This document shows positions 26,808-36,124 of a stretch of 64,000 bases of DNA, piece after piece. The stretch's first letter is position 1. Every line of letters begins with the position of its first letter. The notes beneath the pieces were generated by a model. That model saw nothing but the letters and a program-made list of their open reading frames with translations. It had not been told where the DNA came from and searched no databases. Made by a program: the position numbers and the translations under genes. The DNA is from Allomuricauda ruestringensis DSM 13258 (lineage in GTDB: Bacteria > Bacteroidota > Bacteroidia > Flavobacteriales > Flavobacteriaceae). The stretch is from positions 558,001-622,000 of the forward strand of contig NC_015945.1 of assembly GCF_000224085.1 (NCBI RefSeq). The letters are read 5' to 3'.

Positions 26808-28562
26808 TTAGTAGGCGGGGTCTTGTGTCAGTGTAGGCTGACCATCTTTTACCGATCTATCTATTGCCTCTATCGGAATAGGGAAAAATTCATTTTTACC
26901 CTCTTGAAAGGATCTGCCCTCTAAATACGTTCTATGTTCGGACTCACTTTGTATATACTGGTTTAAAACTTCAGCAGCGATACCCCAACGTTGAAGATCA
27001 AAAAATCGATGTCCTTCCATGGAAAATTCCAATCTAGTTTCAAAGCGTACGGCTCTCCTGGCCATGTCTTTATCTGTCCATGGTGATTCATACTCGGAAA
27101 TTTCATAATTTGCCGCAGCTTCTCCATCGACGATGGTAAAATCATTTCTTTCTTCACCTTGCGTGGCCAATGGAACAAAGCCTTCTGGATTGGCTGCTCT
27201 GGCTCTAATCTGATTTACCAAGCCTCTGGCAACCTCCAAATCACCGATTTCCACTTCGACTTCAGCAAGCCATAGAATAATCATGTCCAAACGCATAATT
27301 CTGTAGTTGTTGGCCGATAGATTTCCCCACCCCCCTTGTCCAAAAGCCTCTGGTTCTGCCACATGCTTCATACTAAAAAAAGGTCCGGCATAAGTTAGGT
27401 CACGTACAAAATCGGTCTGATAAATTTTAAATCCTTTGTATAGAATTCCTGGTCTGCCTACGGAATGGTCTAATCTTGGGTCCAATGGACCGTCATAAGT
27501 TGACAATGTGGTAACAGGATCAACCGTAGCTGGCACATCTTCAGCATCAAAGGTCTCCAACATGGGAAGCCCACCCTCTGTTTTAAAAGCATTTACCAAG
27601 TTTTGTGATACCTGATAAAATCCACAGCAACCCCATGGATCAGTATATGGGTGAGCAAGACCAATACCTCTATTCGCTGCATCTCCCGTGGCACTACTAA
27701 TGGCGTACTGAACCTCGAATATGGATTCCGAATTGTTTCGGGTAGCGACCAAAAAATTGTCTTGGTACTTTTCTTCTAATGAGAAAGGGCCATTATTTAG
27801 GATGTCCTCCAAAATAGGTTTTGCCTCTTGTAATTTCGTTGTGTTCGCAGAACCGTCCGAATTCCATCCCTGATACATTTTGGCCTTGGCCAAAAAGGCT
27901 TTGGCGGCCCAGCTTGTTGGTCTACCAACTTCACTTTGCGTTTCGGGCAACACTGCGGCCGCGGCTTCAAAATCAGCTTCAATTAATGGCCAGATTTCTC
28001 GGTCATTAGGCACCTTGGTACTTTCAAGGTCGTTCAATTCAAAATCTTCATCGCTGATATAAGTGGGCATTCTCCACATTTTTCTTGCCTCAAAGTGAAA
28101 CAGCCCCCGCAAAAATCTAGCTTCTGCAACTATCTGTTGTTTTTGCTCCTCTGTAGCATCCTCAACTTTTTCCAAAGTATTTATTACATTATTGGTAGCA
28201 GCAACCCCTTTGTAAAGCCCTCTCCATTTATCCCTTACGTGAACATTGAACGACTGAAAGTCGTATGCCTCAATAAAGGATTGTTCTGGTTGATCACCGG
28301 CATCTGTGCCCTTAAGAGCATCATCAGAAGCCAAGTTAAACACCCAGTTATGAATATCATTATGCCATGTCTGTCCCTCCAAACCACCACCGGGAAGCAT
28401 GGTATAGGCTCCGAGCAGAAGCCCGTTGACGCCATCTAAAGTAGCAACATCCGCTTCACTGAACTGGCCCTGTGGCTGTCTATCCAAAAAATCGTTATTA
28501 CAACTCAATACCAAAGCAATCACGCCAAGTATTCCAAGTAAAGTCGAAATTATCTTTTTCAT
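26808..28562 (-). CDS. SusD-family lipoprotein (3-keto/galactoside region)
   Basis: The surface glycan-binding partner of the SusC at 28585-31797. I place the start at 28562 (MKKIISTLLGILGVIALVLSC), giving a lipoprotein signal; the ATG at 28574 adds four residues. The protein is about 584 residues. Family features include FLDRQPQGQFSEADVATLDG at the mature N-terminus, ARFLRGLFHFEARKMW in the TPR region, and ETRLEFSMEGHRFFDLQRWG near the C-terminus. An HNWVFNLASDDALKGTDAGD segment near residue 70 is characteristic of a SusD subgroup with an insert. The substrate cannot be read from sequence; the neighbours suggest a glycoside that is oxidised at C3. Confidence 0.93.
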   Translation of the reverse strand: MKKIISTLLGILGVIALVLSCNNDFLDRQPQGQFSEADVATLDGVNGLLLGAYTMLPGGGLEGQTWHNDIHNWVFNLASDDALKGTDAGDQPEQSFIEAYDFQSFNVHVRDKWRGLYKGVAATNNVINTLEKVEDATEEQKQQIVAEARFLRGLFHFEARKMWRMPTYISDEDFELNDLESTKVPNDREIWPLIEADFEAAAAVLPETQSEVGRPTSWAAKAFLAKAKMYQGWNSDGSANTTKLQEAKPILEDILNNGPFSLEEKYQDNFLVATRNNSESIFEVQYAISSATGDAANRGIGLAHPYTDPWGCCGFYQVSQNLVNAFKTEGGLPMLETFDAEDVPATVDPVTTLSTYDGPLDPRLDHSVGRPGILYKGFKIYQTDFVRDLTYAGPFFSMKHVAEPEAFGQGGWGNLSANNYRIMRLDMIILWLAEVEVEIGDLEVARGLVNQIRARAANPEGFVPLATQGEERNDFTIVDGEAAANYEISEYESPWTDKDMARRAVRFETRLEFSMEGHRFFDLQRWGIAAEVLNQYIQSESEHRTYLEGRSFQEGKNEFFPIPIEAIDRSVKDGQPTLTQDPAY

Positions 28563-28584
28563 TTTTATAAACATTTAATTTGTA

Positions 28585-31500
28585 TTATTTAAGTGTAACA
28601 TTTAACCCTAGCGTTATCGTTTTTGATACTGGTTGGGCTCCGCCATCATAACCTAAAGTAAGGTTTCTTCTTGAGTCATCTGCATTGCTCAATTGAACTT
28701 CCGGATTAAGACCTGAATATTTGGTAAAAGTGGCCATGTTCTGAGCTTGCACGTATACTTGAGCTTTATCTAGACCCATAGTGGATAATATTTTATCAGG
28801 GAAATTATAGGTCAATTGTATATTCTTTAGTCTGAAGAAACTTCCATCCTCTATCAAGTAGGATGAAGGCCTACTACTGATCTGATCATTGGCGTCCATA
28901 ATCGGTGAAGTGGCATTGGGGTTGGCCGCCACCCAAGTACTTGGGTCTGCTGTTGGATTGGTCGGTTGCCATGCTTCGTACAATGCCCTGGTGCTTCGGT
29001 TACCTTGAAAGGTATTGAAATCTGCAAAATATCTCACATAGTTGAATACATCATTCCCCTGGGAGCCATTTCCGAAGATGTTCAATTCCAAGTTTTTATA
29101 GCTTAAATTAATATTGACACCATAAGTGAAATCAGGGTGAGGACTTCCAATAACAGTCCGGTCATCGTCATTAATGACACCATCGTTGTTGACGTCGGCC
29201 ACCTTGAATTTACCAGGGGCATTATAATCGCCGTAAGGTGCCCAGGCATCAGCTTCTGCTTGGGATTGGAAAATTCCCAAGTTTCTGAACCCATAAAAAG
29301 AAGATAAGGGCAAACCTGCCTCGGTTATGGACAGTGCAGGTATTCTCCTACTTTGACCAAAAATTCGAGTGCTCTCCCCTTCCAACGCATCAACATTGTT
29401 CTTATACGCAGAAAGATTGGCACTGACATCATAGGAGAAATCTCCTTTTTTATCACCATAACTGATTCCCAAATCAAAACCTTTATTGGTCATCTGTCCT
29501 ACATTAAAGGCAGGTTCATCCGCTTGACCTGCAGTATAGGTGACAGGAACATTGATCAACATGTCGGTAGTAACCCGTTTCCAAAGGTCCAAGTTCAGTG
29601 AGACCTTGTTGTTCAGCATCACCAAATCTAGCCCAATGTTATTTGAGGTTGTCGCCTCCCATTTGGCATTAGGGTTTCCAAAAGCTCTTGGTGCAAAACC
29701 AATCTGTGGGGTACCTGTAGAACCATCCACTGGATATCCCCCTGTTAAAATATCGGAACGGTAGGTAGTAAATGCATTATAGTCACCTATTTGCTGGTTT
29801 CCTGTTTTACCCCAACCATACCTTAATTTTAAGTTATCGATCCATGTGACATCTTCCATAAACTTTTCATCAGAAATCCTCCAACCCAAACTAAAGGCAG
29901 GAAAAAATGCACTTCTGGAAGCTTGTTGAAACCTAGAAGATGAATCATTTCTCAAAATAACTTGGGCCAAGTATTTCCCGTTGTAGTCGTAGTTTAACTG
30001 ACCAAACTGAGACCATAACGTATAATCTTGCCAAACAAATCCTCTATTGGTCGCCGTAGTGGCATCTCCCAGATCCAAATAACTCAAAATATTTGTTGTT
30101 TCAAAAGCAAATCGTTGCCTACTGGCCTCTAAACGTTCTTCAAATTGCTGAATGGATTCCACGCCAACGAATGCCTTAAAATTATGATTTTCATTAAAGG
30201 TTTTGGAATAGGTCAAGGTATTCGTCCATGTCCACTGGTACTCATATTGTTCTCTAGCTGTGGAACTGTTGATAAAGTTGCCCTCCACATACTCAGGCTG
30301 TGGACGCCCTAAATCTCTCTGCCGCTGTATTCTTCCATCCAATCCAAAACTGGTCCGTAATTCAAGGTTTGGAATCACCTCATAGTTTGCATAGACATTT
30401 CCCAATAGTCTTAAACTATATCTCCTATCATCTCTGTCCCTGTAAAGTCTGGCATATGGATTGAAATTGTTACCTAAATTGGCACCTCTACTACCTGCAA
30501 AATTACCGGCAATGTCATAAATTGGAAGCAAAGGGTGGTGCTTATAGGACCCAGAAACGGGACTCTGCTCATCATCATTGGACACAAACCCCTTAAGGTT
30601 ATCAAATGAAGCAGTGAAATTTTCGCCAATGGTCAGCCGTTTATTCAAAGCTTTAAACTCTGTGTTTGCCCTTAGTGATATTCTATCATAACTAAAGAAC
30701 TTAACTATACTTTCTTGTGAAAAATATCCCAAGCTAAAGGCATAACGCGCCATTTCCGTAGCTCCTGAAGCCGAAATATTGTGGCTTAAAATGGGAGCAG
30801 ATCTTGATACTTCCTGCCACCAATTGGTATCGGCAGCACGTGTAATAGCATATATATTACCAGGTTCCAATGCATAAAGACTCGGATCCGTACCAGGATC
30901 ACCTTCAAAAGCACCACTTGGAAAAACATAATCAGGTATGGTCACTTCGCCATTGGGCCCGAACGTATACTGTCCGTGACTGGGGGTCTTGCCCGCGTAC
31001 AAATCGGCCAAATATAAATAAGTGCCCAAATCTTCGGCATTTAATGCCTCCACATCGTTGGCTGGGGATTGAATCCCATAATACGTATTGTAGCTAATCG
31101 TCGGTTTTCCCATTTTACCCTTTTTTGTGGTGATAATGATAACTCCATTTGCAGCCCTAGATCCATAAATGGAAGCTGACGAAGCATCTTTTAGAACCTG
31201 CAAGGACTCAATATCATTAGGGTTTAAATTAGATTGCCTTTGAGAGGGGACACCATCTATAATATATAAGGGATCGTTATTTCCCAACGTCCCGAAACCA
31301 CGGATACGAACTGTAGCCTCACCTCCCGGTCTGGCATCGTTAATGATTGTTACACCGGCCGCTCTACCCTGTAATTGTTGAGAAAATGTGGTTGCTGGTA
31401 CAGATTTAAGTTCTTCCGTATCCACAACGGTCACGGCTCCTGTCAAATCTTTCTTGGCCTGTGAACCATATCCCGTTACTACAATTTCATCCAATCGGTT

Positions 31501-31797
31501 GGCATCCTCTTCCATGGTTACATTTATGGTACTTTGACCATTGACGGGAACTTGAATGGTCTTATACCCTATATAGCTGATAACCAAGGTAGCGTCACTA
31601 GCAGCTTCAATGCTGAAATTACCGTCAAAATCGGTTTGTGTCCCATTTGTAGTCCCCTTGACCAGAACGTTTGCCCCTGGCAAGGGTCCTGTTTCGTCAG
31701 ATACCGTACCTGTAATGCTCTGGGCCTGTATAAAACCCGTACAAAGTACAGCAGCCAAAAACAAAATACTCTTGAAAAAAGGTTTTTTCATAATCAA
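28585..31797 (-). CDS. SusC-family TonB-dependent transporter (3-keto/galactoside region)
   Basis: An outer-membrane glycan importer of about 1070 residues. The signal peptide (FFKSILFLAAVLCTGFIQAQ) is followed by a carboxypeptidase-regulatory-like domain (ETGPLPGANVLVKGTTNGTQ), a plug with DIESLQVLKDASSASIYGSR and ANGVIIITTKKGKMGKP, and a barrel ending SKTITLGLNVTLK. The start is at 31797 or two codons later at 31791 (MKKPFF). It begins about 240 bases downstream of the small-subunit gene, a spacer that contains the palindrome at 31926-31943, so it may have its own promoter. SusD starts 22 bases after its stop. Confidence 0.95.
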   Translation of the reverse strand: MIMKKPFFKSILFLAAVLCTGFIQAQSITGTVSDETGPLPGANVLVKGTTNGTQTDFDGNFSIEAASDATLVISYIGYKTIQVPVNGQSTINVTMEEDANRLDEIVVTGYGSQAKKDLTGAVTVVDTEELKSVPATTFSQQLQGRAAGVTIINDARPGGEATVRIRGFGTLGNNDPLYIIDGVPSQRQSNLNPNDIESLQVLKDASSASIYGSRAANGVIIITTKKGKMGKPTISYNTYYGIQSPANDVEALNAEDLGTYLYLADLYAGKTPSHGQYTFGPNGEVTIPDYVFPSGAFEGDPGTDPSLYALEPGNIYAITRAADTNWWQEVSRSAPILSHNISASGATEMARYAFSLGYFSQESIVKFFSYDRISLRANTEFKALNKRLTIGENFTASFDNLKGFVSNDDEQSPVSGSYKHHPLLPIYDIAGNFAGSRGANLGNNFNPYARLYRDRDDRRYSLRLLGNVYANYEVIPNLELRTSFGLDGRIQRQRDLGRPQPEYVEGNFINSSTAREQYEYQWTWTNTLTYSKTFNENHNFKAFVGVESIQQFEERLEASRQRFAFETTNILSYLDLGDATTATNRGFVWQDYTLWSQFGQLNYDYNGKYLAQVILRNDSSSRFQQASRSAFFPAFSLGWRISDEKFMEDVTWIDNLKLRYGWGKTGNQQIGDYNAFTTYRSDILTGGYPVDGSTGTPQIGFAPRAFGNPNAKWEATTSNNIGLDLVMLNNKVSLNLDLWKRVTTDMLINVPVTYTAGQADEPAFNVGQMTNKGFDLGISYGDKKGDFSYDVSANLSAYKNNVDALEGESTRIFGQSRRIPALSITEAGLPLSSFYGFRNLGIFQSQAEADAWAPYGDYNAPGKFKVADVNNDGVINDDDRTVIGSPHPDFTYGVNINLSYKNLELNIFGNGSQGNDVFNYVRYFADFNTFQGNRSTRALYEAWQPTNPTADPSTWVAANPNATSPIMDANDQISSRPSSYLIEDGSFFRLKNIQLTYNFPDKILSTMGLDKAQVYVQAQNMATFTKYSGLNPEVQLSNADDSRRNLTLGYDGGAQPVSKTITLGLNVTLK

Positions 31798-31925
31798 ATT
31801 TTAGGTTGTTTGTGTTAGTTAAATAGTTGAAAATCCAAAAAATCCATGATGGAAAATATAAAATTGAATTAGGTAAACATAAATGATAAAGACCACACTT
31901 TATTATAGATGTGTTATTATACATC

Positions 31926-31943
31926 TTCAAATTCATGAATTTT
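31926..31943. promoter_or_regulatory. palindromic motif before SusC
   Basis: TCAAATTCATGAATTTTA contains the perfect palindrome AAATTCATGAATTT about 130 bases before the SusC start. The same 18-mer occurs at 23250-23267, and a one-mismatch relative of its core (AAATTCAAGAATTTTA) lies before the GMC gene at about 34556-34571. It may be a regulator site, but AT-rich spacers make chance matches easy. Confidence 0.35.
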
Positions 31944-32040
31944 ATAATTATTATCTCTTACTATTGCTATATTTATATATTTTTTCTTAAAACTTCATTC
32001 TTGGTTGTTTTATAGAATTTGCTATCAAAAGGACAAGACT

Positions 32041-32748
32041 TCAAGTCAATAGATTTCCGTTTTCATCCCATTCCGCTATTTCGTTACGCTTGCTTTGATC
32101 AACGCATTTTGAAATCCATTCAGGGTCGTAAGCCACTCCATGCTGATCCAGTACATCTTGAGGAACACCATCCCATATGTTTGGTTGATTTCCTTTATAG
32201 CCCAAATCTGCAATACCTTCTTTTGAAGTGTAATATCCTGTCACGGTCAAGTTTCGCATAATCGCAAAGAATTGAATTTCGAGAGGTTGTACATCCAAAG
32301 GAATTGCCGCATCATGAAAAGCTATGGTGTCTAAGATTTGTTTTTGCTGCTCCAACGCTGCCTTCTTGAACTCAAGATTAAAAAGCTTGTTGCTTTCATG
32401 ATCAAGCCACATCAACCCACCTTTTAAAGTGAGTTCGAATTCCGGTATATCCTTGGCAATAAATTCAATGAATTCTGGAACTTTGGCCTCAATTGGACCT
32501 CCATAAGGTTCTTTAGGCGGTAAAATGATGGTGCTTAAAACGGCAATGGTCTCCAATTCATGGTCTGCAAATAACTTTTGGGCATTCAATTTTGCTATTC
32601 GTTCCAACTCTTCTGGGGTTCTTCCAAAATGTGCAGTGTCTATTTTACTTGGTATATTCATATCCACATCCGACTTGCAGCCATAAAAGGCCAAAGCAGA
32701 GGCACCAGCCCCCATAATCATGGTTTGTATACTTTTCCTCCTGTCCAT
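32041..32748 (-). CDS. gluconate 2-dehydrogenase subunit 3-like small subunit of GMC dehydrogenase
   Basis: A 235-residue exported protein of the gluconate 2-dehydrogenase subunit 3 family, which accompanies membrane-bound FAD dehydrogenases of the GMC type and helps their export and activity. The N-terminus carries a twin-arginine-like start (MDRRKSIQTMIMGAGASALA) followed by FYGC, so Tat export with lipidation is plausible. The body is helical with the family segment ELETIAVLSTIILPPKEPYG near residue 64 and GLMWLDHESNKLF near 115. It lies four bases after the GMC stop, so the two form one enzyme. In Bacteroidota and other groups this pair functions as a glycoside 3-dehydrogenase; that assignment here is by family and context. 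Confidence 0.88.
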   Translation of the reverse strand: MDRRKSIQTMIMGAGASALAFYGCKSDVDMNIPSKIDTAHFGRTPEELERIAKLNAQKLFADHELETIAVLSTIILPPKEPYGGPIEAKVPEFIEFIAKDIPEFELTLKGGLMWLDHESNKLFNLEFKKAALEQQKQILDTIAFHDAAIPLDVQPLEIQFFAIMRNLTVTGYYTSKEGIADLGYKGNQPNIWDGVPQDVLDQHGVAYDPEWISKCVDQSKRNEIAEWDENGNLLT

Positions 32749-32752
32749 TGAT

Positions 32753-34474
32753 TTATATATTTTGTTGTTTCAGTTGTTCGATGATATAATCCGATGCTCG
32801 CCACGACAAAGCCAAAATGGTCCATGTACAATTTTTATCGGCTTGAGAAGTAAAAGGACCCGCATCAACAATAAAGACATTGTCTACATCATGCAATTGG
32901 TTGAATTTATTGGTCACGGAAGTCTTGGGGTCATTTCCCATTCGTGTTGTTCCTACTTCATGAATTATTCTTCCTGGAGCGAGTAAACCATAGTCCATAT
33001 CGGCAGTAGGTTTATCCCCAAGAGGTTCACCGCCCATATTGTGAATGATTTCCTCAAAGGTATCTTGCATGTGTTTGGCTTGTTTGATCTCTAAATCAGA
33101 CCATTTATACTTAAATTTAAGAACAGGTATTCCGAATTTATCCACTGTAGTAGGGTCTATCTCGCAGTAATTCTCTTTACGCGCAATACCTTCACCGCGT
33201 CCGGCCATCTGAATCACTGAACCGTAATATTTCTTTACATCGTCACGCAAAACATCCCCATATCCTCCTACATTCAGGCCAAAGAATTTATTGAACTCAT
33301 TGGTGTTGAAGCCGAAACCATAATTTGGTTGTCGCATCCCGCCACCAATTTCAATATGATATCCACGAGGAAAATCCAATTTGTCATTGTCGCCCCACCA
33401 AGGGGAATAAACATGCATTCCGCCGGTACCATCCTCGTTATAAGTGACTTTACGGTTCATTAACCCTGGGATGAATGCGGAACGGCTGGCTCCAGTGGAA
33501 TCGTGCAGATATTTTCCCACATGGTCACTACTGTTGCCCAGTCCGTTGGGATGATGCTTGCTTTTTGAGTTCAACAGAATTCTGGCAGAACTACAAGCAG
33601 AAGCAGCAAGTACTACAACTTTCCCTTTAAGTTTGTATTCCTTTCTATCATCTTTACTGATATAGGATACACCAGTCGCTTTACCTTCATCATCCGTAGT
33701 AACTTCACGCACCACTGAATTGACAAATATTTTGATTCTTCCCCCACTTTTTTGTGCTGGGAATATTAAGCAACTTCCGGATGAGAAATCAGCATAGACG
33801 GAGCAAGATCTGGAACATTGTCCACAGTAAAAACAAACGCCCCTTTCGTTATTTATCCGTTTGGTAAGCATAGAAAGGCGACCTGGTATGACCGGTACTC
33901 CTGTTTTCTTTGCTCCATCTATATAAAATAGCTCATGAAGTCTAGGTTTTGGAGGAGGCAGAAAAAAACCATCAGGATCATTTTCCAATCCTTCATTTGT
34001 ACCAAATACTCCGATTAGTTTATCGACCTTATCGTAATAGGGCTTTACATCTTCATAGCCTATGGGCCAATCTTCGCCGTGGCCATCACGTGTTTTCCCC
34101 TTAAAATCCTTTGGGCCAAAACGTAGTGAAATCCTGCCCCAATGATTGGTTCTACCTCCCAGCATGTGGGAGCGAAACCAATCAAATTTAGTGCCGGGCT
34201 CATGGGTGTAGGGTTCTCCCTCTATTTCCCATCCCCCATAGGCCATATCCCAACCTCCGAAAGGCCTTGTGGTGCCCGCTCCCCTATTTGGGGATTCATA
34301 AGGCCATTTTAGCTGGGTCATTGTTTTGGGGTCAGCAGGGTCAAAAAATGGACCTGCCTCCACTATAGCAACGTTCAATCCGGCATCGGCCAATTGCTTG
34401 GCTGCCATACCTCCCCCAGCTCCAGAACCTACAATGATCACATCATATAATTCTGGTGCTACTTTTATCTGCAT
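32753..34474 (-). CDS. GMC-family FAD oxidoreductase with cysteine cluster (probable glycoside 3-dehydrogenase)
   Basis: A flavoprotein of 573 residues. The FAD-binding motif VIIVGSGAGGGMAAKQLADA is at about 12-31, and HMLGGRTNHWGRISLRF at 103-119 contacts the flavin. The GMC C-terminal catalytic pair is His505 (HEVGTTRMG) and Asn548 (NCTWTI). Four cysteines at 214, 217, 220 and 224 (CFYCGQCSRSC) could hold an iron-sulphur cluster, as in FAD glucose dehydrogenases that pass electrons to a cytochrome. It has no signal of its own and is probably exported with the Tat-type small subunit encoded next. The seven-haem cytochrome upstream in the operon is a natural acceptor. The DUF1080 protein would cleave the 3-keto product. 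Substrate is unproven. Confidence 0.9.
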   Translation of the reverse strand: MQIKVAPELYDVIIVGSGAGGGMAAKQLADAGLNVAIVEAGPFFDPADPKTMTQLKWPYESPNRGAGTTRPFGGWDMAYGGWEIEGEPYTHEPGTKFDWFRSHMLGGRTNHWGRISLRFGPKDFKGKTRDGHGEDWPIGYEDVKPYYDKVDKLIGVFGTNEGLENDPDGFFLPPPKPRLHELFYIDGAKKTGVPVIPGRLSMLTKRINNERGVCFYCGQCSRSCSVYADFSSGSCLIFPAQKSGGRIKIFVNSVVREVTTDDEGKATGVSYISKDDRKEYKLKGKVVVLAASACSSARILLNSKSKHHPNGLGNSSDHVGKYLHDSTGASRSAFIPGLMNRKVTYNEDGTGGMHVYSPWWGDNDKLDFPRGYHIEIGGGMRQPNYGFGFNTNEFNKFFGLNVGGYGDVLRDDVKKYYGSVIQMAGRGEGIARKENYCEIDPTTVDKFGIPVLKFKYKWSDLEIKQAKHMQDTFEEIIHNMGGEPLGDKPTADMDYGLLAPGRIIHEVGTTRMGNDPKTSVTNKFNQLHDVDNVFIVDAGPFTSQADKNCTWTILALSWRASDYIIEQLKQQNI

Positions 34475-34615
34475 AATAGATTTCCTTTAAAATGATTTTT
34501 GGAAAAATACTATGGCAGCCTATAATATTTACATATTTAAAAACAAAACAGCTTTAAATTCAAGAATTTTATAGGGTTTTACTCTTTATGTTATTCAAAG
34601 TACTTTTTCTAGTGG

Positions 34616-35851
34616 TCAACTTTTGGAACCTTCATTTTTCTTATTTTGTAGAATACTATCTATATAAACACCGATGAGGTGTGTCCGGATATTGACCGAT
34701 GTTTCATCATTTGTATCTCCAAGCTTTACTTTCATGGTTTGAGAAGGAAAAAGTGGCATATGACAGGAGATGCAATTATCCCGTGAATTGAAGTTTGAAG
34801 TGGTGTGCAAGTTTTCCGGGGTTGAATGACATTCGATACATTTGGAATTAAAATGTTCTTCATTCCCACGTTGATTTTGGTGTGGGTCATGACATGTGGT
34901 ACAGCTCATTGTAGCTGAATTTTTATAACACTTACTGCTTTTAAGAAGGCCGTATTGATTACCATGTACATCAAGTTCAGCCTCTGGTCTTCCAAAGTTG
35001 TAGTTCTTGGCGTATTTATCCAATCTTTCGCCGGTTACAAAAGAAAAGGGATTGTCCTTTACTTGAATAGCACGCAGACCTGAATGGCATTGAACACAAA
35101 TATCCATTTTTAATTGTCGGCTCAATGTGTCTATTTTAATAACTACATCTCCTGTGCTATTCGTTAAGTTCCCTGATCTAAAGTCAACATGTTTCTTTAA
35201 TGGACCGTGGCACCGTTCACAGTCTATACCATACATAAAGGATTCTCTTTCATAAACATTGGTATTGCCTATAAAGTTTTTGTTTTTAGCAAAGGTTACA
35301 TGACATTTAATACAATTATCCGTTACAGGTCTTGAATACTTATGATTGGGAAAACCTGGGCTATTTATCCAGCTATCGATCAACCTAAAATAAGAGGCCT
35401 GTAACTGAAAAAGCGAATCCCCCTTAAATGTTAAGTAAGATTGTCCCTTAACGCCTGAACCTATTACAACATCAAGATTGGATTTATCGATTAATCCGCC
35501 TGTAGTTTTGGAATACGTATTTTGAACATATGTCTGTTCATCACGAGCAACTTCCACCTCAACATCTGTTAGTTCTAACTGGTTGGACCATTTATCAAAA
35601 TGGTTCTTTAGAGTTTGCCCATTTACAATCGTAGAGGAATTATAATGTGAAGATTCCACATGGGTCTGGTATATATTTTTATGACAAGGTATACAGGAAG
35701 ACGAACCGGCAAACCGATCACCATTATAATGAACCGGCATTTCTTGAGGGACTAATTTATATTCCCCTACTTCTTCATACTGAATACTCAAAATTGCACC
35801 TATAACAGCTATAGCCACTATCAAGCATAATATAGAGACTCTTTTAATCAA
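34616..35851 (-). CDS. seven-haem c-type cytochrome
   Basis: An exported cytochrome of 411 residues with an N-terminal signal anchor (RVSILCLIVAIAVIGAILSI). Seven CxxCH haem-attachment motifs are visible in order: CIPCH, CIKCH, CERCH, CVQCH, CTTCH, CIECH and CISCH. The spacing, with DCERCHGPLKKH and MSCTTCHDPHQN, resembles the cytochrome c554/doubled-CXXCH multihaem group. It lies 141 bases upstream of the GMC dehydrogenase gene and 273 bases downstream of the DUF1080 gene, same strand. I infer that it accepts electrons from the dehydrogenase and passes them to the respiratory chain. No cytochrome maturation genes are in the window. Confidence 0.88.
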   Translation of the reverse strand: MIKRVSILCLIVAIAVIGAILSIQYEEVGEYKLVPQEMPVHYNGDRFAGSSSCIPCHKNIYQTHVESSHYNSSTIVNGQTLKNHFDKWSNQLELTDVEVEVARDEQTYVQNTYSKTTGGLIDKSNLDVVIGSGVKGQSYLTFKGDSLFQLQASYFRLIDSWINSPGFPNHKYSRPVTDNCIKCHVTFAKNKNFIGNTNVYERESFMYGIDCERCHGPLKKHVDFRSGNLTNSTGDVVIKIDTLSRQLKMDICVQCHSGLRAIQVKDNPFSFVTGERLDKYAKNYNFGRPEAELDVHGNQYGLLKSSKCYKNSATMSCTTCHDPHQNQRGNEEHFNSKCIECHSTPENLHTTSNFNSRDNCISCHMPLFPSQTMKVKLGDTNDETSVNIRTHLIGVYIDSILQNKKNEGSKS

Positions 35852-36124
35852 CTTTGGAGATGGATATAATTAAATAAATTATGGTTCCTCTAAGGAAACC
35901 AATTTTTATGGCAAAGCGAAATTATGAACCTAAAAACAGTAATAAATTTTAAATGCAAAAACCAATTTTGAAAATATTCAAAAACATTTGTATTGAAAAA
36001 ATCTATAACCCCCACATTCTTAGGAATGTAGCCACCCCTGATCTTTAGGACAGGTTTTCTACAAAACCAGGATTGAGAAAATCATACCTAGCATTGGAAC
36101 CACATTTAATCTAACGCAATCAAC

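Noticed and set aside
36013..36068. Two small hairpins (ACATTC/GAATGT and GGTTTT/AAAACC) before the cytochrome gene as a regulatory RNA
   Set aside because: Short stems without a conserved core; they may be weak terminators but I cannot support a specific call.
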